This document shows, piece by piece, positions 22,804 through 32,503 of a stretch of 64,000 nucleotides of DNA. Position 1 is the stretch's first letter; each line of letters opens with the position of its first letter. Below the pieces are notes generated by a model. That model was not told where the DNA came from, ran no database searches, and worked only from the letters and a program-made list of their open reading frames with translations. The position numbers were made by a program, and so were the translations under genes. Origin of the DNA: Aureimonas flava (GTDB taxonomy: Bacteria; Pseudomonadota; Alphaproteobacteria; Rhizobiales; Rhizobiaceae); contig NZ_QYRN01000005.1 in NCBI RefSeq assembly GCF_003583935.1, positions 186,001-250,000 of the forward strand, in the 5' to 3' direction.

Positions 22804-23865
22804 TCAGGCCGCAGGCGCCAGCCGCGCCGGACGGCCCCAGACATCCTCCGGGATCCCCACGAGATTCGCCTCGAACTCGCGCGAGCAGGTTTCCCAGGAA
22901 AACCCTTCCGCAAAGCGTCGGCATCCGTCCCGATCGATCTTCAGGGCGGCCAGAGCCGCCGCGCGCAGGTCCTCCGACAGGACGGCGTGCGGCGTGCCGC
23001 CCACGATGTCGCGCGGGCCGGGCACGGGCAGAGCCGCCACGGGCGTGCCGCAGGCCAGCGCCTCCAGCACCACGAGGCCGAAGGTCTCGAAGCGCGAGGG
23101 AAACACGAAGACGTCGGCCGCCGACAGGTGGCGCGCGAGGTCCGCGCCGTGCCGGTAGCCGAGGAAATGCGCGTCCAGATGGGCCGCCTTCAGCCGCGCG
23201 TTGGCCGGCCCGTCGCCGACCACGACCTTGGAGCCCGGAAGGTCGAGGCCGAGAAAGGCCGGCAGGTTCTTCTCGTCGGACACCCGGCCGAGATACAGGA
23301 AGATCGGACGGGGCAGGGCGAGGAAGTCGACGTCGAAGCCGGCCTCGCCGCGGCAGGGATGGAAGAGCTCGGTGTCCACCGCCCGGCCCCAGCGGCAGAT
23401 GTTGTGGAAGCCCCGCTCGGCGAGCTCGTGCTCCAGCGTCTGGGTCTGCACCATGATGGCGGCCCCGCCGTTGTGGAACCAGCGCTGGGCCGCGTAGGCG
23501 GCGGCGGACCCGAAGCCGAGCTTGCGGTCGAAGTAGTCGCCGAAGCGGGTGTGGTACGAGGTGGTGAAGGGAATGCCGCGCGCGCGGCAGAAACGGCGCA
23601 TGGACAGGCCGATCGTGCCCTCCACGGGGATGTGGATCGAATCCGGGCGGAAGGCTTTTACGCGCCGCGCGATGGTTCGGCCGGGCGCGACCGCCAGGCG
23701 CACCTCGGGGTAGCCGGGCGCCGGCACGGTGTGCGGGCAGTCGGCAGGCCCGAAGAGTTCGACCTCGTGGCCGAAGCGACGCAGCCAGCCGGCCGTCGTC
23801 TCCAGCACCCGGACGACGCCGTTGACCTGCGGTTCGGCGGCGTCGGACGCGATCAGGATACGCAT
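22804..23865 (-). CDS. GT4-type glycosyltransferase, candidate sulfoquinovosyl/diacylglycerol glycosyltransferase
   Basis: This 353-residue GT-B enzyme has an N-terminal acceptor domain beginning MRILIASDAAEPQVNGVVR, the central IFLYLGRVSDEKNLPAFL hinge, and the nucleotide-sugar motif FPSRFETFGLVVLEALACG with the EX7E glutamates. GGGGGAAG precedes ATG 23865. It is divergent from sqdB (119-bp gap). In plants and cyanobacteria a GT4 enzyme (SQD2/SqdX) transfers sulfoquinovose from the SqdB product to diacylglycerol, so sulfolipid synthesis is a reasonable inference. Another glycolipid glycosyltransferase remains possible. Confidence 0.8.
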   Translation of the reverse strand: MRILIASDAAEPQVNGVVRVLETTAGWLRRFGHEVELFGPADCPHTVPAPGYPEVRLAVAPGRTIARRVKAFRPDSIHIPVEGTIGLSMRRFCRARGIPFTTSYHTRFGDYFDRKLGFGSAAAYAAQRWFHNGGAAIMVQTQTLEHELAERGFHNICRWGRAVDTELFHPCRGEAGFDVDFLALPRPIFLYLGRVSDEKNLPAFLGLDLPGSKVVVGDGPANARLKAAHLDAHFLGYRHGADLARHLSAADVFVFPSRFETFGLVVLEALACGTPVAALPVPGPRDIVGGTPHAVLSEDLRAAALAALKIDRDGCRRFAEGFSWETCSREFEANLVGIPEDVWGRPARLAPAA

Positions 23866-23984
23866 GTTTGGACTTCCCCCAACCGGTGGAAACGGAAGGT
23901 CCGTTTCCGAATGCATTTCACGATGATAGAGCTTGCTTCGACGAAGCGTGCCGGGGCACGCCACGAGACGAAAGTGATGTCCGC

Positions 23985-25163
23985 ATGAAGGTGATTGTTC
24001 TGGGTGGCGACGGGTTCTGCGGATGGGCGACCGCCCTGCACCTGTCGGCCGAAGGGCACCATGTGACCATCGTCGACAACCTGGTGCGTCGACGCACGGA
24101 CGAGGAGCTCGGCGTGTCCAGCCTGACGCCGATCCGCTCCATCGAGGAGCGGCTCCAGGCGTGGCGCGAGACGCGCAACACCCCGATCGACTTCGTCCTG
24201 CTCGACGTCGCCAAGGACTACGACCGGCTGGAGGCGCTGTTCCGCGACGTGGCGCCGGACGCCATCGTCCACTTCGCCGAGCAGCGCGCGGCCCCCTATT
24301 CGATGAAGTCGCCCTGGCACAAGCGCTACACGGTCGACAACAACGTCAACGCCACCTCGGCCGTGCTCTGCGCCATGGTGGAGGCGTGTCCCGAGGCCCA
24401 CCTCGTCCATCTTGGCACGATGGGCGTCTACGGCTACGGCAAGACCAAGGGCATGACGATCCCGGAAGGGTATATCGACGCCACGCTGCGCTCGGCCGGC
24501 GCACAGGCCGATGTCGAGATCCTCTACCCGGTGGATCCCGGCTCGATCTACCATATGACGAAGACCCTCGATCAGCTCCTCTTTCTCTACTACGCCAAGA
24601 ATGACGGTTTGAAGATCACCGATCTGCACCAGGGGATCGTCTGGGGCACGTCGACGCCGGAGACCGATCTCGACGAGCGCCTGGTCAACCGGTTCGACTA
24701 CGACGGCGACTACGGCACCGTGCTCAACCGCTTCCTCGCCCAGGCGGCGATCGGCCACCCGCTCACCGTCCACGGCACGGGCGGCCAGACGCGCGCCTTC
24801 ATCCATATCCGCGACACGGTGCGCTGCATCGCGCTGGCCATCCAGGCGCCACCCCGGCGCGGCGACCGGGTTCAGATCATGAACCAGATGACCGAGACGC
24901 ACCGGGTGCGCGATCTGGCGCAGATGGTATCGCGCATGACCGGGGTGCCGGTCGAGCATCTCGACAACCCGCGCAAGGAGATGGCCGAGAACGACCTCGT
25001 GGTGGCCAACGATTCGCTGATCCGGCTCGGTCTGGAGCCGACGCGCCTGTCGGACGGGCTGATGGAGGAGGTGGTCGAGGTGGCCGGCCGCAACAAGGAC
25101 CGTTGCGACACCAGCCGGATCGTCTGCTCCTCGCTCTGGGTCCGCCCGATCGCCGCCGAATAG
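23985..25163 (+). CDS. sqdB: UDP-sulfoquinovose synthase
   Basis: This 392-residue extended short-chain dehydrogenase-fold enzyme converts UDP-glucose and sulfite to UDP-sulfoquinovose, the head-group donor for the sulfolipid SQDG. Hallmarks are the NAD motif VLGGDGFCGWATALHLS, DNLVRRRTDEELG then SLTPI, the catalytic Thr in HLGTMGVYGYG, and the Tyr/Lys pair in SIYHMTKTLDQLLF. The length fits the SqdB family. It starts at ATG 23985; longer upstream frames include only low-complexity sequence. A glycosyltransferase gene lies divergently upstream, a likely partner for the final transfer. Confidence 0.94.
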   Translation: MKVIVLGGDGFCGWATALHLSAEGHHVTIVDNLVRRRTDEELGVSSLTPIRSIEERLQAWRETRNTPIDFVLLDVAKDYDRLEALFRDVAPDAIVHFAEQRAAPYSMKSPWHKRYTVDNNVNATSAVLCAMVEACPEAHLVHLGTMGVYGYGKTKGMTIPEGYIDATLRSAGAQADVEILYPVDPGSIYHMTKTLDQLLFLYYAKNDGLKITDLHQGIVWGTSTPETDLDERLVNRFDYDGDYGTVLNRFLAQAAIGHPLTVHGTGGQTRAFIHIRDTVRCIALAIQAPPRRGDRVQIMNQMTETHRVRDLAQMVSRMTGVPVEHLDNPRKEMAENDLVVANDSLIRLGLEPTRLSDGLMEEVVEVAGRNKDRCDTSRIVCSSLWVRPIAAE

Positions 25164-25167
25164 GGCG

Positions 25168-25497
25168 TCAGCTCCGACGGCCTTCGGCATCGACGGTCTG
25201 TATCACCTCGAAGCCCTCGAATTCGGGGTGTCCGAGATAGAGCGGGCGGGTGCTGCCGGCCCCGCGATGCGAGGCGCGGAAGGCCTCCGATCGCGTCCAG
25301 CCCTCGAAGGCCTCGCGGCTCTCCCAGATCGTGTGCGAGGCGTAGAGGCGGTGGTCCTCGCGCTCGGGGCCCTTCAGCATGTGGAACTCGCGAAAGCCGG
25401 GCACGGTGTGCAGGTGCGTCTCGCGGTTGGCCCAGAGCGCCTCGAACTCGTCGGCGGCGTCGGGCAGGACCTTGAAGCGGTTCATGGCGATGAACAT
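25168..25497 (-). CDS. ABM-domain heme-degrading monooxygenase (HmuD/HmuQ-like)
   Basis: This 109-residue dimeric alpha-beta barrel protein starts MFIAMNRFKVLPDAADEFE and contains the rhizobial heme-oxygenase-like signature HTVPGFREFHMLKGPE, HRLYASHTIWESREAF, HRGAGSTRPLYLGHP. HmuD/HmuQ of Bradyrhizobium degrade heme to biliverdin-type products for iron release, and this sequence resembles them closely in memory. GGAAAG precedes ATG 25497. It converges on sqdB with a 4-bp gap and has no heme transport genes beside it. Confidence 0.82.
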   Translation of the reverse strand: MFIAMNRFKVLPDAADEFEALWANRETHLHTVPGFREFHMLKGPEREDHRLYASHTIWESREAFEGWTRSEAFRASHRGAGSTRPLYLGHPEFEGFEVIQTVDAEGRRS

Positions 25498-25784
25498 CGG
25501 CGGACTTTCCGGGAATCGAGGCAATGTCGCGCCGGAGGATAGGGCCTCCCGTCCGGGCCGGCCAGTCCGTGCGGTGCTCGCGAAAGCGTGAGCGCGCACG
25601 GGTTGATCCGGGCGAAAAACGGTCCGGCGGCGCCTCTTCGCAAACGCTTTCTTGTTGTTTAAGGCGGGAGAATCAATCCACGGTGGTGCCTGTCCCGGGC
25701 TCCGCGCGAATCGCCACGACCAATGGCCGGCTTGAGCCCTTCGGGGGTATGCGCCGGCGGACGCAAACCTTGAGGGACCATCGC

Positions 25785-26600
25785 ATGAGAAGACTTCCGC
25801 TCCTTCGCGCGGCGCTCGCGGCCGCCGCGCTCACCGTCGCCGCTCCCGCGCTCGCCCAGAGCTGCGGCAATTCCTCGGCCGGGTTCGGCCCCTGGTTGGA
25901 AAGCTTCAAGCGACAGGCGGCCGCCGGCGGCATCTCGCAGAACACGCTCCAGACCGCGCTCGGCAACGTCAGCTACGACCCCAAGGTCATCAGCCTCGAC
26001 CGCAACCAGAAGAGCTTCAAGCTTTCGCTGGACGCCTTCATGGAGCGGCGCGCGCCCGCCTCCTTCGTCAAGAAGGGCAAGGGCATCATCGCGCAGAACC
26101 GCGACCTCCTGAACCGGATCGAGCAGCGCTACGGCGTCCAGAAGGAGATCCTGGTCGCGATCTGGGGCATGGAGACGGGCTTCGGCGCCAACTCCGGCAA
26201 CATGAACATCTTCCGCTCGCTGGCCACCCTCTCCTACGACTGCCGCCGCTCGGACTTCTTCACCGAGGAGCTGATGGCCGCGCTCGAGATCGTGGACCGG
26301 GGCGACAAGCGCGCCGCCGACATGAAGGGCGCCTGGGCCGGCGAGATCGGCCAGACGCAGTTCCTCGCCAAGAACTACCTGCGCTACGCGGTGGACTTCG
26401 ACGGCGACGGCCGGCGCGACCTGATCCGCTCCAAGGCGGACGTTCTCGCCTCCACCGCCAACTTCCTCAAGCAGCACGGCTGGATCGCCGGCGCCGGCTA
26501 CAATCCGGGTGAGCCGAACTTCGCGCGCCTCGTGGATTGGAACCGCGCCACCGTCTACCAGCAGGGCCTCGCGCTCTTCGCGACCAAGCTGGCGAACTGA
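25785..26600 (+). CDS. Lytic murein transglycosylase (MltB/SltB-like, GH103)
   Basis: This 271-residue periplasmic enzyme has a signal peptide (residues 1-25, ending ALAQ). The GH103 catalytic Glu is in ILVAIWGMETGFGANSG, followed by AWAGEIGQTQFLAKNYLRY and a DFDGDGRRDL calcium-loop-like segment. It cleaves peptidoglycan between MurNAc and GlcNAc with 1,6-anhydro formation. It lacks the C-terminal peptidoglycan-binding domain present in its paralogue at 39376-40593. GAGGG lies 8 bp before ATG 25785. A strong terminator follows. Confidence 0.9.
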   Translation: MRRLPLLRAALAAAALTVAAPALAQSCGNSSAGFGPWLESFKRQAAAGGISQNTLQTALGNVSYDPKVISLDRNQKSFKLSLDAFMERRAPASFVKKGKGIIAQNRDLLNRIEQRYGVQKEILVAIWGMETGFGANSGNMNIFRSLATLSYDCRRSDFFTEELMAALEIVDRGDKRAADMKGAWAGEIGQTQFLAKNYLRYAVDFDGDGRRDLIRSKADVLASTANFLKQHGWIAGAGYNPGEPNFARLVDWNRATVYQQGLALFATKLAN

Positions 26601-26642
26601 CACGCGGCGCGCCGGCAAGGCCGGAGCCGGACCTCGATAGAG

Positions 26643-26676
26643 AAGGGCGGTGGCGCGGTGCGCGGCCGCCCTTTTT
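26643..26676 (+). terminator. Rho-independent terminator
   Basis: AAGGGCGG (26643-26650) pairs with CCGCCCTT (26666-26673) around a 15-nt GC-rich loop and is followed by a T-run (26672-26676). It ends the transglycosylase transcript and, in reverse, has an A-run that could also serve the converging gst gene. Confidence 0.85.
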
Positions 26677-26712
26677 CCATGGTCCGCCGCCGCGCGCAGC
26701 CGATCCGCCGCT

Positions 26713-27444
26713 TCAGTCGCCGTCGAGCTCCGGGTAGCGGCGGAAGACGCCGTCCTCGTTGAAGGCGATGCGGCGGGAGCTGGCGAGGTAGCGGGCCACC
26801 GGCGGATGGGCGGCGACCCGCTCGCACAGCGCGACGAGGCGCGGATGATCGCCCTCCAGCACGGCCATGCGCCGGGGGAAGGCGTAGCGGAGCCCTTCCA
26901 CGACCTGGAACAGGCCGAGATCGGCGTGGGCCAGCCGTCCGCCCGCCAGGACGCCGCTCGGGTTGGCCGCGAGCAGGCGCTCGTACCAGCCCAGGAACTT
27001 CGGCATGCGCTCGCGCCGGAACGCTTCCGCGCGCCGCAGCGCCTCCGGCTTCTGGTCCTCGTAGAAGAGGCCAGCGGCCACGGGATGGTGCGTGTCGTGC
27101 GCCTCCGCCACGAGATCGGCCGTGGTCAGTGCGATCGTGCGGGCGAACAGGCGGTCGTCCTCCCGGTCGGGCGCCAGCCCCAGCCGCTCGCCGAGCCAGG
27201 CCGAAATCTCGGCCGCCTGCGCCACGAGGCGCTCGCCCTGGACCAGGAAGGGCGGGGCGAAGGGGATGCGTCCGTGCAGGCCGGTCCGCAGGATGCGCAT
27301 CATGGCGGGCACGCCGCCGCCGTCGGATTCGGCCAGCCGCCCCATGTCGCGATAGGAGGCCTCGGCCGCTTCCAGGACGAGCCGGGGAAACTCGCCGCGC
27401 CCCTGGAGGCCGGGCCAGTAGTAGAGGTCGAAGCGTTCGGTCAT
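26713..27444 (-). CDS. Glutathione S-transferase family protein
   Basis: This 243-residue protein has an N-terminal thioredoxin-like domain typical of Sigma/Pi-type GSTs (DLYYWPGLQGRGEFPRLVLE, with Tyr in the catalytic position, and LVAQAAEISAWLGERL for glutathione gamma-glutamyl binding). An all-helical C-terminal domain follows with ADLGLFQVVEGLRYAFP as the N-capping motif region. It likely conjugates glutathione to electrophiles in the cytosol; the substrate is unknown. ATG 27444 is chosen because the domain begins right there. It is a single gene. Confidence 0.86.
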   Translation of the reverse strand: MTERFDLYYWPGLQGRGEFPRLVLEAAEASYRDMGRLAESDGGGVPAMMRILRTGLHGRIPFAPPFLVQGERLVAQAAEISAWLGERLGLAPDREDDRLFARTIALTTADLVAEAHDTHHPVAAGLFYEDQKPEALRRAEAFRRERMPKFLGWYERLLAANPSGVLAGGRLAHADLGLFQVVEGLRYAFPRRMAVLEGDHPRLVALCERVAAHPPVARYLASSRRIAFNEDGVFRRYPELDGD

Positions 27445-27571
27445 CGCGCGGGGCTCCCGTCGCATGCCGCCATGAAAGCTCGGCCGGCGAGCCCCCGTGT
27501 CGACGATGCGGTGGCGCGCAACAGACGAAGCCGGCGCGCGGCCGGCGTCGACGGGCGATGCGGCAGCCGCG

Positions 27572-28362
<791 letters not shown>

Positions 28363-28363
<1 letters not shown>

Positions 28364-29439
28364 CACGCGGAAACCTTTCTGATCCACTGGTCGGCCGCCA
28401 CGGCCAGGATGATGAGAGCACCGACGGTCAGGCGTGTCCACTGCGGATCGGTTCCGTAGATGCGCAGGCCCATGGCGAACACGCCGACGATCAGGGCGCC
28501 CACCAGCGTGCCGAGCACCGAGCCGCGCCCGCCGAAGAGCGAGGTGCCGCCGATCACCACGGCGGTGATCGCCTGGATGTTGGCCTCGTAGCCAGAGGTC
28601 GGCGAGACCGAGCCGATGCGCCCGATCAGCGCCCAGCCGGCGAAGGCGCAGATCAGCCCCGACACCGCGTAGACCGAGATCAGGACCTTGTTGGAGCGGA
28701 TGCCCGACAGGCGCGCGGCGTCCTCGTCGTCGCCGATCGCGTAGACGTGCCGTCCCCAGGACGTGTAGTTCAGGATGTAGTAGAACAGCGCCACCAGGAC
28801 GATCACGCTCACCACGGCATAGGTGAACACCGCGCCGCCGAGCTGGAACGTGTTGCCCAGGAACTGGAGGAGCGGCGCCTCCGCGGTCACGTCCTGCGCC
28901 CGGATCGTGGCGTTCTGGGTGTAGATGAAGTTGATCGCCTCGTAGACGAACCACATGCCGAGCGTGACGATGAAGGGTGGCAGTCGCACCTTGGCGACCA
29001 GCACGCCGTTGATCGCGCCGCACAGCGTTCCCACCGCGAAGCCGACCAGGATGGCGATCGGCGCCGGCACCCCGTTCATCACCGCCAGGTTGCCCATGAT
29101 CACCGAGGACAGGACCATGATCGCGCCGACCGAAAGGTCGATGCCCGCGGTCAGGATGATGAGCGTCTGGGCCACGCCCACGATGCCGACGATCGCCACC
29201 TGCTGCAGGATCAGCGTCATCGTGAAGGCGTTGAAGAAGCGTTGCCCGATCAGGAGGCCGAACACCATGATGCCGAACAGGAGCACGATGATCGGCACCA
29301 TGGTCGGGTTGCCGTGCAGGAAGTGCTGGAGATGCTGGAGCGGCGTCCGGCCATGGCCGGAGAAGTCGGCCACGCGCGTATCGCTCTTGGCGAGACCGGA
29401 CTCGAATTCGCTGCCCTTGCTAGACGTGGTTTCGCTCAT
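28363..29439 (-). CDS. frcC: Fructose ABC transporter permease
   Basis: This 358-residue CUT2-family permease has about ten membrane segments after a 45-residue polar N-terminus. The family signatures ILTAGIDLSVGAIMVLSSV and AITAVVIGGTSLFGGRGSV (coupling loop) are visible. GGGAGG lies 9 bp before ATG 29439. It is separated from frcB by 122 bp that include a large hairpin. It forms the fructose channel with FrcA. Confidence 0.92.
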
Positions 29440-29519
29440 GGAACGAGGCCTCCCGAGGGGCTTTGGGCCGGGGCTGGCGCCGGCGATGCGCGGGGGTGGA
29501 TGTCGGGCGACGCGACGTC

Positions 29520-29553
29520 GGGCGGCGGAAGGTCGAAAGACCTCCCGCCGCCC
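29520..29553 (-). other. Intergenic mRNA hairpin between frcB and frcC
   Basis: GGGCGGCGG (29520-29528) pairs with CCGCCGCCC (29545-29553), and inside it GGTC-GAAA-GACC forms a GNRA-capped stem. It starts 8 bp after the frcB stop, with no U-run. Such structures commonly stabilise or partly terminate the binding-protein mRNA, so that FrcB is made in excess over FrcCA. Confidence 0.6.
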
Positions 29554-29561
29554 GCCGATCG

Positions 29562-30593
29562 TCAGCCCCAGCAGGCCTTGGCGGCAGCCTCGGTGTCCAT
29601 CGACGTCACGCCGTCCACCGGCTGGTCGGTGACGAGATCGACGCCCGTGTTGGTGATCTCGAGGCCGGCCGAGGCCTCCGGCTTGGCGCCGCTCTCGGCG
29701 AACGTCTTGACCGCCTCGACGCCCATCGAGGCCATCTTCAGCGGATACTGCATGGAGGTCGCGCCGATCACCCCGTCCTTGACGTTGGCGATGCCGGGGC
29801 AGCCGCCGTCCACGGAGACGATGGTCACCTTGTCGGCGAGACCCAGGCCCTTGAGCGCCTCGTAGGCGCCGGCCGCGGCGGGCTCGTTGATCGTGTAGAC
29901 GAGGTTGACGGTCGGATCCTTCTGGAGAAGGTTCTCCATGGCCTGGCGGCCGCCTTCCTCGTTGCCGTTGGTCACGTCGTGGCCGACGATGCGCTTGTCG
30001 TCCTCGTCGCCCACCACGTCCTTGTTCTTCACGTCGATGCCGAAGCCCTGCATGAAGCCCTGGTCGCGCAGGACGGCGACGGAAGGCTGCTGCGGGGTAA
30101 GGTCGAGGAAGGCGATGCGGGCGTTCTCGGCCTCCGCGCCCATCTTGGCCTTGGCCCACTGGCCGATCAGCACGCCCGCCTCGAAATTGTCGGTGGCGAA
30201 GGTGGCGTCGGCGGCGTTCAGCGGCTCCAGCGGCGTGTCGAGCGCGATCACGATCAGGCCGGCGTCGCGGGCCTTCTGCACGGAGGGCACGATGCCCTTG
30301 GTGTCCGAGGCGGCGATCAGGATGCCCTTGGCGCCCGCCGCGATGCAGCTCTCGATCGCCTGGACCTGGCTGTCGGAATCACCGTCGACGCGTCCCGCGT
30401 AGGACTGAAGATTGATGCCGAGCTCCTTGGCCTTGGCCTCAGCGCCCTCCTTCATCTTCACGAAGAACGGATTGGTGTCCGTCTTGGTGATCAGGCAGAC
30501 GGTCATGGGCGACTGGGCGGAGGCGCCGGCCGTCATGGCGGCGAGACCGAGCGCGCCGAGCGCGGCGGAAGCGAGGAAGCGACGAAGCTGCAA
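29562..30593 (-). CDS. frcB: Fructose ABC transporter substrate-binding protein
   Basis: This 343-residue periplasmic sugar-binding protein (type 1 fold) has a signal peptide ending AGASAQS, then the mature start [20 protein letters not shown]. Characteristic segments are [51 protein letters not shown] and VSVDGGCPG, with a C-terminal ACWG as in rhizobial FrcB. I chose TTG 30593 ([11 protein letters not shown]) because GGGAG lies 7 bp upstream and the signal peptide begins there; ATGs at 30626 and 30629 give a longer leader. It is the first and presumably most abundant product of frcBCA. Confidence 0.92.
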   Translation of the reverse strand: MQLRRFLASAALGALGLAAMTAGASAQSPMTVCLITKTDTNPFFVKMKEGAEAKAKELGINLQSYAGRVDGDSDSQVQAIESCIAAGAKGILIAASDTKGIVPSVQKARDAGLIVIALDTPLEPLNAADATFATDNFEAGVLIGQWAKAKMGAEAENARIAFLDLTPQQPSVAVLRDQGFMQGFGIDVKNKDVVGDEDDKRIVGHDVTNGNEEGGRQAMENLLQKDPTVNLVYTINEPAAAGAYEALKGLGLADKVTIVSVDGGCPGIANVKDGVIGATSMQYPLKMASMGVEAVKTFAESGAKPEASAGLEITNTGVDLVTDQPVDGVTSMDTEAAAKACWG

Positions 30594-30695
30594 GAAACAT
30601 CTCCCGAAACTGGATGCGACGCCCATCATGGCGCCCCGCCGGGCGAATCTCCTCGTCCGCACCGAGCCGGGGCATCCAACAACCTCGGGATGAAA

Positions 30696-30738
30696 CTGTC
30701 AATCGATAACTCAACGAGATTTATTTATTTATTGACAG
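30696..30738. promoter_or_regulatory. Divergent frcB/frcR promoter region with inverted repeat
   Basis: CTGTCAAT (30696-30703) and ATTGACAG (30731-30738) form a perfect 8-bp inverted repeat. Each arm contains a TTGACA -35 box, one per strand: plus 30732-30737 toward frcR, minus 30702-30697 toward frcB (17 bp to TTGGAT). The space between is very AT-rich. The ROK regulator FrcR would plausibly bind here and control both genes. Confidence 0.5.
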
Positions 30739-30801
30739 GGTTTGCCGGCTGGTGAAATGTCGCGCATCGCCGCCCGATCGGGCGGCCGGGGGACCACACG
30801 C

Positions 30802-32040
30802 ATGGACGAGGCGATGCCGACAGGCGGCGAGGCGCCGGGGAGTTCCGTTCGCGAATCGACCGACGAGCGCCTGCGCGGCTCGAACCAGGCGGGGCTGCGG
30901 GTCCACAACGAGCGCGCCGTCCTGTCGCTGATCCGCCGCCACGGTGAACTCGCCAAGTCGCAGATCGCCCGCCTGTCCGGCCTGTCGCCGCAGACCGCCT
31001 CCGTGATCATGCGCTCGCTGGAGGCGGAGGGGCTGGTGCTGGCGGGCGAGCCGCGGCGCGGCCGCGTCGGCCAGCCCTCCGTGCCGATGCGCCTCAATCC
31101 CGACGGCGCCTTCTCGTTCGGGCTCAAGCTCGGACGGCGCACCAGCGAGATCGTGCTGATGGACTTCGTGGGGCAGGTGCGCGACTCGCGCGACGTGCTC
31201 TACCGCTTTCCTCGCCGCTCGGAGGTGCAGGCCTTCGTGGAGCGGGGGGTGGCGGACCTGCGCGCCGCGCTGCCGCCGGCGCTGCGCCGGCGCATCGCGG
31301 GGCTGGGCGTCGGCATGCCCTTCCAGCTCTGGTCCTGGGGCGAGGCCAACGGCGCGCCGGCCGGCGAGATGGAGGAATGGCGCCATCTCGACGTCGCCGC
31401 CGAACTCGAGGCCTCCACCGGCGAGGCGGTCTACGTGGCCAACGACGTCACCGCCGCCTGCGGTGCGGAACAGGCCTTCGGCGCGATCGATTCGGCCGAC
31501 TACATCTACTTCTTCGTCGGCGCGTTCGTGGGCGGGGGCATCGTGGTCGACGGGGCCTTGGTGCCGGGGCGGACCGGCAATGCCGGGGCGCTCGGCTCCA
31601 TGCCCGTGCCCGCCCCCGGCGGCGGGCGGCACCAGCTCATCCACGCCGCCTCGATCCACGTCCTGGAGCGGCGGGTGGAGGAGGCGGGCCGTTCGGCGGT
31701 GGAGCTCTGGCGCAAGGACGCCGACTGGACCGGGCTCGGCACGCTCCTGGACGACTGGATCGCGGAAGCCGCCGAGGGCCTCGCCCATGCCGTCGCCTCG
31801 GCGGTTTCCGTCTACGACTTCGAGAAGGCGGTGATCGACGGCAGCTTCCCCGTCTCCGTCCGCGCGCGCCTGACCGAGGCGACACGCGAGGCGCTCGGCC
31901 GGATCGATCTCCAGGGCCTGCCGCCGGTCGCGGTGGTGGAGGGCACGATCGGCCGCGCGGCGCGCGAGGTCGGCTCGGCGAGCCTGCCGTTCTTCGCCAA
32001 GTTCTTCCTGGATCACCGGGTGCTCCTGGCCGAGCGCTAG
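30802..32040 (+). CDS. frcR: ROK-family transcriptional regulator of the frc operon
   Basis: This 412-residue protein has an N-terminal winged helix (LIRRHGELAKSQIARLSGLS then TASVIMRSLEAEGLV), then a ROK sugar-kinase-like domain (GVGMPFQLWSWGEANG; VYVANDVTAACGAEQAFG; FFVGAFVGGGIVVDGALVPG). ROK repressors sense sugars through the second domain. It is divergent from frcBCA, the usual frcR position. ATG 30802 (GGGGGA 8 bp upstream) is preferred; ATG 30757 and TTG 30742 are longer options. Its stop overlaps the nfeD stop by convergent transcription (3-bp shared region). Confidence 0.87.
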   Translation: MDEAMPTGGEAPGSSVRESTDERLRGSNQAGLRVHNERAVLSLIRRHGELAKSQIARLSGLSPQTASVIMRSLEAEGLVLAGEPRRGRVGQPSVPMRLNPDGAFSFGLKLGRRTSEIVLMDFVGQVRDSRDVLYRFPRRSEVQAFVERGVADLRAALPPALRRRIAGLGVGMPFQLWSWGEANGAPAGEMEEWRHLDVAAELEASTGEAVYVANDVTAACGAEQAFGAIDSADYIYFFVGAFVGGGIVVDGALVPGRTGNAGALGSMPVPAPGGGRHQLIHAASIHVLERRVEEAGRSAVELWRKDADWTGLGTLLDDWIAEAAEGLAHAVASAVSVYDFEKAVIDGSFPVSVRARLTEATREALGRIDLQGLPPVAVVEGTIGRAAREVGSASLPFFAKFFLDHRVLLAER

Positions 32041-32498
32041 GGCTTCGGCGAACCCTCCCGGTCGAGGGCGCTGACGATCAGCACCGATCCCTTCGCCGCC
32101 GTCACCACGACGCCGGCGCCCACCGGAAGGTCGGGCCCTTCCGCGTTCCACCAGCCGTCCTCCACGGCGACCCGGCCGCGTCCGTCGCGGATCGCCTCGC
32201 TGACGCGCGCGCGGCGTCCGACCAGCCGGGCGGTGCGGTCGTTGAGCGGCTCGCCCGAAGGCGCCTTCGCGCGTTGCCCGTACCGGCGGTGGCCGAGCAG
32301 CGCGGCGACCCCCGAGACCACGACGAAGCCGAGGAGCTGGCTCTGCCAGGACAGGTCGAGCCCGACCAGCGCGTTGGCGCCCACCACCATCGCCCCAATC
32401 CCCAGGAACAGGAGATAGACACCGGGCAGCGCGAGCTCGCCGACCAGTAGCAGCACGCCGAGGATCCACCAGCCGTAGGCGCCCACCGCCTCGCCCAT
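32037..32498 (-). CDS. NfeD-family membrane protein
   Basis: This 153-residue short NfeD1b-type protein has three to four membrane helices ([52 protein letters not shown]) and a C-terminal OB-fold beta-barrel ([15 protein letters not shown] to [11 protein letters not shown]). NfeD proteins work with SPFH/stomatin partners in membrane quality control. The partner gene qmcA is immediately upstream (5-bp gap, same strand), supporting a two-gene operon. The serine protease domain of long NfeD proteins is absent. Confidence 0.9.
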   Translation of the reverse strand: MGEAVGAYGWWILGVLLLVGELALPGVYLLFLGIGAMVVGANALVGLDLSWQSQLLGFVVVSGVAALLGHRRYGQRAKAPSGEPLNDRTARLVGRRARVSEAIRDGRGRVAVEDGWWNAEGPDLPVGAGVVVTAAKGSVLIVSALDREGSPKP

Positions 32499-32503
32499 CG
32501 CGC

